DNA of 64,000 bases from Gentiana macrophylla (taxonomy: Eukaryota > Streptophyta > Magnoliopsida > Gentianales > Gentianaceae), in assembly GCA_026214975.1 (NCBI GenBank), contig CM047815.1, positions 61,449,852 to 61,513,851 on the forward strand. Reading direction: 5' to 3'. Shown one piece after another: positions 58,270 to 64,000 of this stretch. Under the pieces are notes generated by a model that was not told where the DNA came from, did not search any database, and worked only from the letters and a program-made list of their open reading frames with translations. The position numbers were made by a program, and so were the translations under genes. The number at the start of each line of letters is the position of its first letter. Position 1 is the stretch's first letter.

Positions 58270-60190
58270 GTTAATACCTAAACTAAATCGGGCAGCCCCC
58301 TTCTTCTTCTTTCTTTTCTTTCTCCTTCAAAATTCGACTTTCGTAAAATCCCTCCCCCCGATCTCAATCCCGCCCCTCCTCCTCCGGTCACCACCCCCCC
58401 CACTCTTCCTCCGGTCACCACTCCTTCAACCACCCGCCCCTCCTTCCTCCGGCAAGCAGCCACTGCACCTAACAACTCCTCCGGCAAACTAGCCACACTA
58501 ATGAGTCCTCCGCCACTGCTCCGGCCAGCCGCCATAGCTCTGGTAAGGCTTTTTTTTGTCACATTAATTGCTTTTATCTTCTTTATTTTGTCAAAGTAGT
58601 TCAATTGTGACCTATATTAGTTGCTAATAAAATTGATTTTAGTTCAATTTTTTTTGTCAAATTAGTTGCTTTTAGGGATAGTGTAGTGTAGTGAATGATG
58701 TGTAGTGAGTAGTGTAGTGATAATGTAGTAATTTTGTAGTGTAGTGATAATGTGTAGTTTTTTTTATTTTGTTAAGTTTATTTCCAAATTGTGTATTTTT
58801 TTATGAAAGTTGAAAGTTGAAAGTTGAAATTGATTGGAGCAAGGTTATGTGGTGAGTTTGTGTGGTGAGTTTGGTTTGATGGTGAGTTGTTGGGTGTTGT
58901 TTGGCTTTGGGCTAGGTAAGTTTACATTGGGAAATGGAAGTTGATAGTGGATGAGTATGGTGTAGGTAAGCATTGTTGATTTGGTATTGTATGAGTTGTT
59001 TGGTGTCTGTTTACGAATGATTGATGTATTTTACTTGTTGTTTTAAGTTAATAATGTCTAGAGGCTTACATGCTTTGAGGTGGAACAACAATGTAGTCAA
59101 TCATAAGACTACGGGATTTATGATCATCATTTTGGTATCAGTTTATCTTAGCTTAGTTTCACCTTTGGAATCTCAAGTGCATCTACTTTATCTTAGCTTA
59201 GTTTCACCTTTAGATTCCTCGCCACCTTTGTTTGATTGACATAAGATACTCGGTGTGCGGCTATACTTACCTAACTTATTTTTTTGGCGTCCACTTACTT
59301 TGCTTGCACTTTTTACGCTTTCGAAGAAGGTGTTGTAGTTACTCGGCTTAGCAAACAAAGAAATTGCTTGTGGTCAGTGTAGTTAGAGGTGCTACTGCAA
59401 ATCTCAATAGTTAGGGGATCTATTGCAAACCCCGTAGTTACGAGATCTACAGAAAATCTCGCTTTCCTTGCACATGTAGAATCTATGCAATACTTTGCCT
59501 TATAGTTGATAGCTTGTATTTAAATTGTCTATTAACACTTAACACGTATGAAACTAGACATGACCTTGTGCCTAAAAATGAGATATTAACTTTTTCTTGT
59601 GCCTTAATGAAATCTTGTATACTAATGAAACTAATGTTCTTTGAAAATACAAAAAATATGGTGAAATTTCAATTTATATATATGGTATAGTTTGGTGATT
59701 TTTGCTTGAAATGTTTGATGATTTAGGCTAGAAACCGGAGTTTGGGTTATTGTTCGTTGATTTTGGATTGAAATTGATTGTTATTTTAGGCTAGAAACCG
59801 GAGTTTGGGTTATAGTTTGTTGATTTTGGATTAAAATGAATTGTTATTTTAGGCTAGAAACCGGAGTTTGGTTTATAGTTTGTTGATTTTGGATTGAAAT
59901 GGTTTACAACCTGTGTTGAAAATTAAGGTTAATGTGTTGATGATTTTAGTGTAAAAATCGGAGTTTAGGCTAGTTATTTGATTTGGGATTGAAATGGTTT
60001 ACAAGTATGTGCTTATTGATAAGCATAACATACAAAAGGTCCTCAAAGGGTGCTGTTCCTACCCAAATGGAAAAATGGTACTGGGTGGTCTTTATGATCA
60101 AAGACCATCGATTAGTTATTATGAGCGTTGACCTTTTGACCCTGTGTTTCATAGTGCGTTGATAAACCTTGTGCATGGTGCAATTTTTAG
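58270..60190 (+). other. CACTA transposase leader/first intron region
   Basis: Starts with a pyrimidine-rich tract (CTCCTCCGG words, 58310-58545), typical of a 5' UTR, then T-rich intron-like sequence. Frames in it (58193-58492 plus, 58278-58604 minus) are low-complexity. It includes the 63-bp tandem repeat at 59726-59915. Confidence 0.5.
59726..59915. repeat. 63-bp tandem repeat, three copies
   Basis: GGCTAGAAACCGGAGTTTGG starts at 59726, 59789 and 59852; the rest of the unit is 'gttatagtttgttgattttggattgaaattga'. A degenerate fourth copy lies at 59935-59990. Confidence 0.9.
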
Positions 60191-61163
60191 ATGGACAAGT
60201 CATGGCTATATATCGATAGAGTAAAACCTGAGTTTGCAAAAGGGTTGATGACCTTCAAAAGAATATGCCACGACAATTCCTAACCAAAGAAGGTACGGTT
60301 CGTTGTCCATGCGCAAAGTGTTGTAATACCACTTTGCAAACTTTAGATGAAATGTATTATCACTTTATTATTCTTGGGGGTGGTCACGTGGGTATGATAC
60401 ATGGTTTTTGCATGGTGAAAGCGAGCAATCATCCCGTAAACGTGCACGAAGACCTGAAATTGTTGTTGAATCTGGAGACGAAATGGGACCAGTTATTAAT
60501 GATTTTATGGGTGGAGATCCGGAAGAAGAAATCTTACAACCAGAGGATGATGACAAGTATGAAGAACTCATCTCCGCATTGCATGAACAAGTTTATCCGG
60601 GATGCGAAAACTCATCGCTCTTGAAGTTTTTAAGCGGACTTAATGCACATCAAAGTGTTGTATAAGTGGCCAAATGAGAGTTTTGACGTTCTTTTAAAGA
60701 AATTGAAAGAAGTTCTTCCTAAAGGGTCAAATTTACGATTCATTCTACAAGGCAAATTCTCTTATGAACAAATTGGGCACTGGGTATGAAAAAATCGATG
60801 CATGCTTGTATGCGATTGTTGCATTTACTATAAGGAAAATGCTAACTTACGATTATGTCCAGGTATGCAAGATGACCCGTTATAAGAGTCCAAAGGGATG
60901 AAGGTACCTCACAAAGTGCTTCGCTATTTTCCATTAAAGAATTGTCTAAGACGTTTGTTTGCTTCCCGTCACACAGCTCAGTCAATGACATGGCACAAGA
61001 CGGGACGTTCTACTGATGAGGTTGTCATGAGACATCCAGTGGATGGTAAGGAATGGAAAGAATTCGACGAGCAACATCCTGACTTTGTAGCAGAACCTAG
61101 AAATGTACGTCTCAGCCTTGCTACAGATGGTTTTTGTCTGTTTGGTACTTCTAGTCAAACATA
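60191..61163 (+). pseudogene. TNP2-type CACTA transposase, N-terminal part, frameshifted
   Basis: The start ATG at 60191 gives MDKSWLYIDRVKPEFAKGL, the transposase-associated domain; a frame change leads to FLTKEGTVRCPCAKCCNTT (Cys cluster). A second frame (60408-60665) carries an acidic linker. After it come LPKGSNLRF, KIDACLYDCCIYYKENANLR and, from 60898, VPHKVLRYFPLKNCLRRLFA, MTWHKTGRSTDEVVMRHPVD and NVRLSLATDGFCLFG, the core of the En/Spm TNP2 (Transposase_21) family. Reading is cut at TSD ACATA by the solo LTR. At least three frame changes make it inactive as it stands. Confidence 0.87.
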
Positions 61164-62880
61164 TGATGACGGTCAAATTGTACCCGTTATTCTATGATCT
61201 TTATCCCCGATTCTAGTTTAAAAGAGCTTTAATGTAGGGATAATAAGTCGTAATATGCCTAATTTATATATACCCCGAGTTACGATTCGTTATTCTGCAT
61301 TTCGATGATTTATTGCATTATTTGGTATTACAAACTATGTTTTTGTATGATAAATACAGTGAGCATTATGGACGGACTACGGAGAAGGAATTAAAGATCC
61401 AGGACAATGCAGAGCCCAAAGAAAGATAGAAGACGAGCCCGAGCGGTGAAGGCTCGGTCGACCGAGCCCATCTATTCAGTCGACCGAGTGGACTTAAAGT
61501 CCAGCAGAGTCCAGCATATTACTTAAGTCGGTTAGGGTTTAGGGAATCCGATCCTTAGTCGGTTTCTAAGTCGGTTTTGAGCTCTATATAAACACATTGT
61601 CATTAGTATTATTCATTCATTCATACACTGATTTAATCATTGATAAAAGAGCACTACCAATTGAGAGTTTTTCAGCAAGTTAGGGCTGCAACAATGTAAG
61701 CCCTTAATCTTCATGTTTTATTTTCAAGTAATTAATTCTTCCAATTATGTTCTTATCGTTTGAATTGATTAAACATAGCTAGATGATGTGATTCTCGGCT
61801 ATGACGTTAGGTGGTGGTGACACCTTGTCAATGAGGATCCCATGACCTACGTCATAATCTAGATTTATTCATGACTCTATATGATTTAATTAATGTGTAT
61901 CTATGATAGTTTATATAAGTGATGTACGAATTCTTCGTTTAATGCTTACGTATAAGGAAACGCTGAGGGGTTATTTCTGGGATGTGATTAGGGTTGAGTT
62001 CGTCCGGGTGACCGAGCAGAGTCGTTCGGTCGACCGAGCCCTTATTCTCGGTCGACCGAGCCCTAGTTTCGTCAGTTAAGTCTGCCACGTCTTTATGGTG
62101 GGATTGACCTAGTTGAATTTACTTTCTCAGTAGGTATGGCTACGGCTACGTCGCTCGTCAGTTTTTCATTAGCGTATTATTAGGAAATACCAATATAGGA
62201 CGTCTAGTTCGGCTCACGAACGATCTTTCGGGACTTTCAGCAAGATCTAGATTAGTTTTGTATTAGGGAATTGTCGACACCTAGTCATACGTGAATCGTA
62301 GATTAACGAAAGACTTACCAAGTAATTGTTAATAGGACGAGGGCTTGAGCGATCGTTTAGGAAGTACGCCTAACCATAGGAATGGTGCCTAAGCGAGGTG
62401 TACGGTTAATATCGGCATCCTTAGAATAATGAGCGTGTGAGTTATATGAGATGGATACCCAAAAGGTGAAGTCACGTAACGATACCACGTTGATCTAGTA
62501 ACCTAACCGGTGCTAAGTCAAGTTAAGGAGATGACTCCGTAGCCAATTAAATATGAATACAAATGATTGATGAGTTAATGAGTTAGGTTATCTTATATAA
62601 GTTGTCTTGGTCCAAACGATAACGTTGGTAATTGGAAGGTTAATTACGAGTGTGTCTTTTAGGTTTGAGTTTGTTTATTTTATTTTGTCTTTTATGTTGG
62701 TCTTAGACCGTTGTTCAATAACGAATTAGGTGAGTTAATTATTTAAACCTAGGGTCCACATTTTGGTTCCCTGAGGGATCGACCTTGATTCACCATCGCT
62801 ATGCTATGATGTACCTAGTGCTATTGCTAGTATTTGGTGGTCAAGTAAAATAAATTTATAACCTGATCAGACCGCAATCA
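61164..62880 (+). mobile_element. Solo LTR inserted in CACTA transposase
   Basis: 1717 bp, ends TGATGACGGTC and (inverted) TGATTGCGGTC, with perfect TSD ACATA (61159-61163, 62881-62885). TATA-like CTATATAAACAC near 61584. No internal domain. It contains two clusters of CTCGGTCGACCGAG palindromes. The retrotransposon superfamily is not clear; length suggests Ty3-gypsy. Confidence 0.88.
61455..62075. repeat. Palindromic GCTCGGTCGACCGAGC motif clusters
   Basis: Copies: GGCTCGGTCGACCGAGCCC (about 61461), CAGTCGACCGAGTGG (about 61477), TTCGGTCGACCGAGCCC (about 62025), CTCGGTCGACCGAGCCC (about 62046), with half copies CGAGCCCGAGC and GACCGAGC nearby. The core TCGGTCGACCGA is a perfect palindrome. 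Confidence 0.92.
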
Positions 62881-63950
62881 ACATACAGCATGTGGCCTGT
62901 CCTAACACAAGTGTTGAATCCGGCACCATGGGTTGTCAACAACGAACTGTATAAGTATATGTGTTTACTTATCCTAGGACCAGAGTCTCCTAGAAAGGAC
63001 TTGGACGTTTATTTGAGGCCATTGATTGATGAATTGGAAGAACTGTGGTCAAAAGGGGTAGTTGTACGTGATGCTTCTACAAATACCACCTTTAGGATGC
63101 GAGTTCTTTATTATGTTTACCGTGAAACGACTTTCCCGCCCGTAGTTATTTCTCGTGATGGAGCGGTCAAGTATATAAAGCATGTTTAACTTGCAATGAT
63201 GACACACCTTCGTAGGGTTAGATAGTAAGATTGGATATGTTGGACATCGTAGATGGCTTCGGAGGACCACCCAATGCGAAGGAATAAGGGATTTAATAGA
63301 GAATTGAAACATTAAGCCGTCCACTTGAGAAAACCACGGAGGAGGTTATGCACCAAATTAGTAACCTACCTGAATGTTTGTCAGGTAAACACAAAGAGTA
63401 TGGTGGTAAAATTATTAAGCGTCCAGAATCTTGTTTGAATTGGAGGAAAGACACCATACTTAATAGGTTGCCTTACTGGGGATCGAAAAAACTCAAGTAC
63501 AATCTAGATGTTATGCATATTGACAAAAGGTGCAGCGATGACATATTGAATACGGTATTGGATGTTGATGGAAAGACCAAAGACACTATCAAGGCACGTA
63601 AGGATCTGGAAAAAATGAACGTCCGACATGAACTACATCTGATTCGGAAGGCCAATAATAAGTTTTTAAAACCGCGAGCCTTGTTCACATTGTCACAAGC
63701 AGATCGGACAAAATTTTACCAATTCTTATTACATGTTAAGTTTCCAGACGGTTTTGCGGGAAACCTACGAAAGAATTTTTGTGGAAAAGACAAATTGACC
63801 GGCCTAAAATCTCACGATTGTCATATCATACTGCAGAGACTGTTACCTGTTGGGCTGCGTAAGTTTTTGAAGAAAGAGATTTCTGATACAATCACTGATC
63901 TAAGTGATTTTTTCAGACTAATTTGTGCACGCACGTTGAGGGTTAGTTGA
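62881..63950 (+). pseudogene. TNP2-type transposase, central part
   Basis: It resumes after the LTR: MWPVLTQVLNPAPWV, LILGPESPRKDLDVYLRPL, IDELEELWSKGVVVRDAS. A frame change at 63189-63348 passes through 'IGYVGHRRWLR'. Then PYWGSKKLKYNLDVMHIDKR, DGKTKDTIKARKDLEKM, KFPDGFAGNLRKNFC, LKSHDCHIILQRLLPVGLR and ITDLSDFFRLICARTLRV, the order of TNP2. A stop at 63948 comes shortly after 'RTLRV', where the family normally continues. The rest is outside the window. Confidence 0.88.
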
Positions 63951-64000
63951 TACGATTGCGAATGAGGTTCCCGACCCGTTGGCCCCGATGCAACCGATAG

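Larger units (their letters stand above)
55905..64000 (+). mobile_element. CACTA (En/Spm) element with TNP2-type transposase, 5' part
   Basis: It starts CACTACAACAAATTAGG, followed by subterminal GGGACGACA/TGTCGTCCC inverted words. It then has long tandem arrays, a GC/pyrimidine-rich leader and a transposase gene reading rightward. The right end lies beyond the window, so the TSD cannot be checked (left flank ACA). A solo LTR (61164-62880) is inserted in the transposase. Confidence 0.88.

Noticed and set aside
58193..58604. Frames in the CACTA leader
   Set aside because: Pro/Ser- or Gly-rich readings of a CTCC tract, better explained as a 5' UTR.

Overview
The window is nuclear DNA of a eudicot-type plant (inferred). 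The evidence is plant LTR-retrotransposon lineages, En/Spm (CACTA) transposons, 'CTCCCTCCGTCCC'-type Stowaway MITEs, and intron-containing fragments of plant nuclear genes (plastid acetyl-CoA carboxylase accC, organellar HSP90, ClpB, ribosomal protein L13a). I see no intact host gene. Nearly every open frame belongs to a transposable element, and most are broken by frameshifts or by later insertions.

Layout, left to right. 1-2622: 3' end of a Sirevirus-like Ty1-copia element with its 3' LTR. 3411-5918: a cluster of MITEs, one nested in another, then a TIR transposon with a (TA)n core. 6498-33638: a long solo LTR, carrying a 142-bp retroposon with a 16-bp target duplication and split by a large minus-strand Athila-type Ty3-gypsy element (7941-32794). 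The Athila element is itself split by a 5.1-kb CACTA element (14107-19237, TSD ATC) and by a plus-strand Ty1-copia element (20241-25362, TSD ATTTG). 33639-35866 and 53837-54600: one region rich in the word AGTGAACTA, cut in two by a Sirevirus-like Ty1-copia element (35867-53836). That element has 1.2-1.4 kb LTRs, gag, pol and an extra env-position ORF. It is interrupted by a minus-strand copia (41404-46477, TSD CATCA), a 511-bp TRIM (46959-47469) and a solo LTR (47476-49550). 54654-55370: intron-containing RPL13a pseudogene. 55905 to the end: the 5' part of a TNP2-type CACTA element with long tandem arrays, its transposase reading region split by a solo LTR (61164-62880, TSD ACATA).

The most interesting object is the CACTA element at 14107-19237. 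On one strand it carries exon fragments that I read as ClpB, an ARF-GAP, plastid accC and organellar HSP90, several with splice sites preserved. It is a multi-gene capture element, and three of the four donors encode organelle proteins. The second theme is that at least four unrelated elements here (Sirevirus LTR, Athila LTR/UTR, two solo-LTR families) and the second CACTA carry clusters of short self-complementary motifs. The motif sequence differs in each family but the architecture is the same.

All calls come from reading the sequence; no database search was run.
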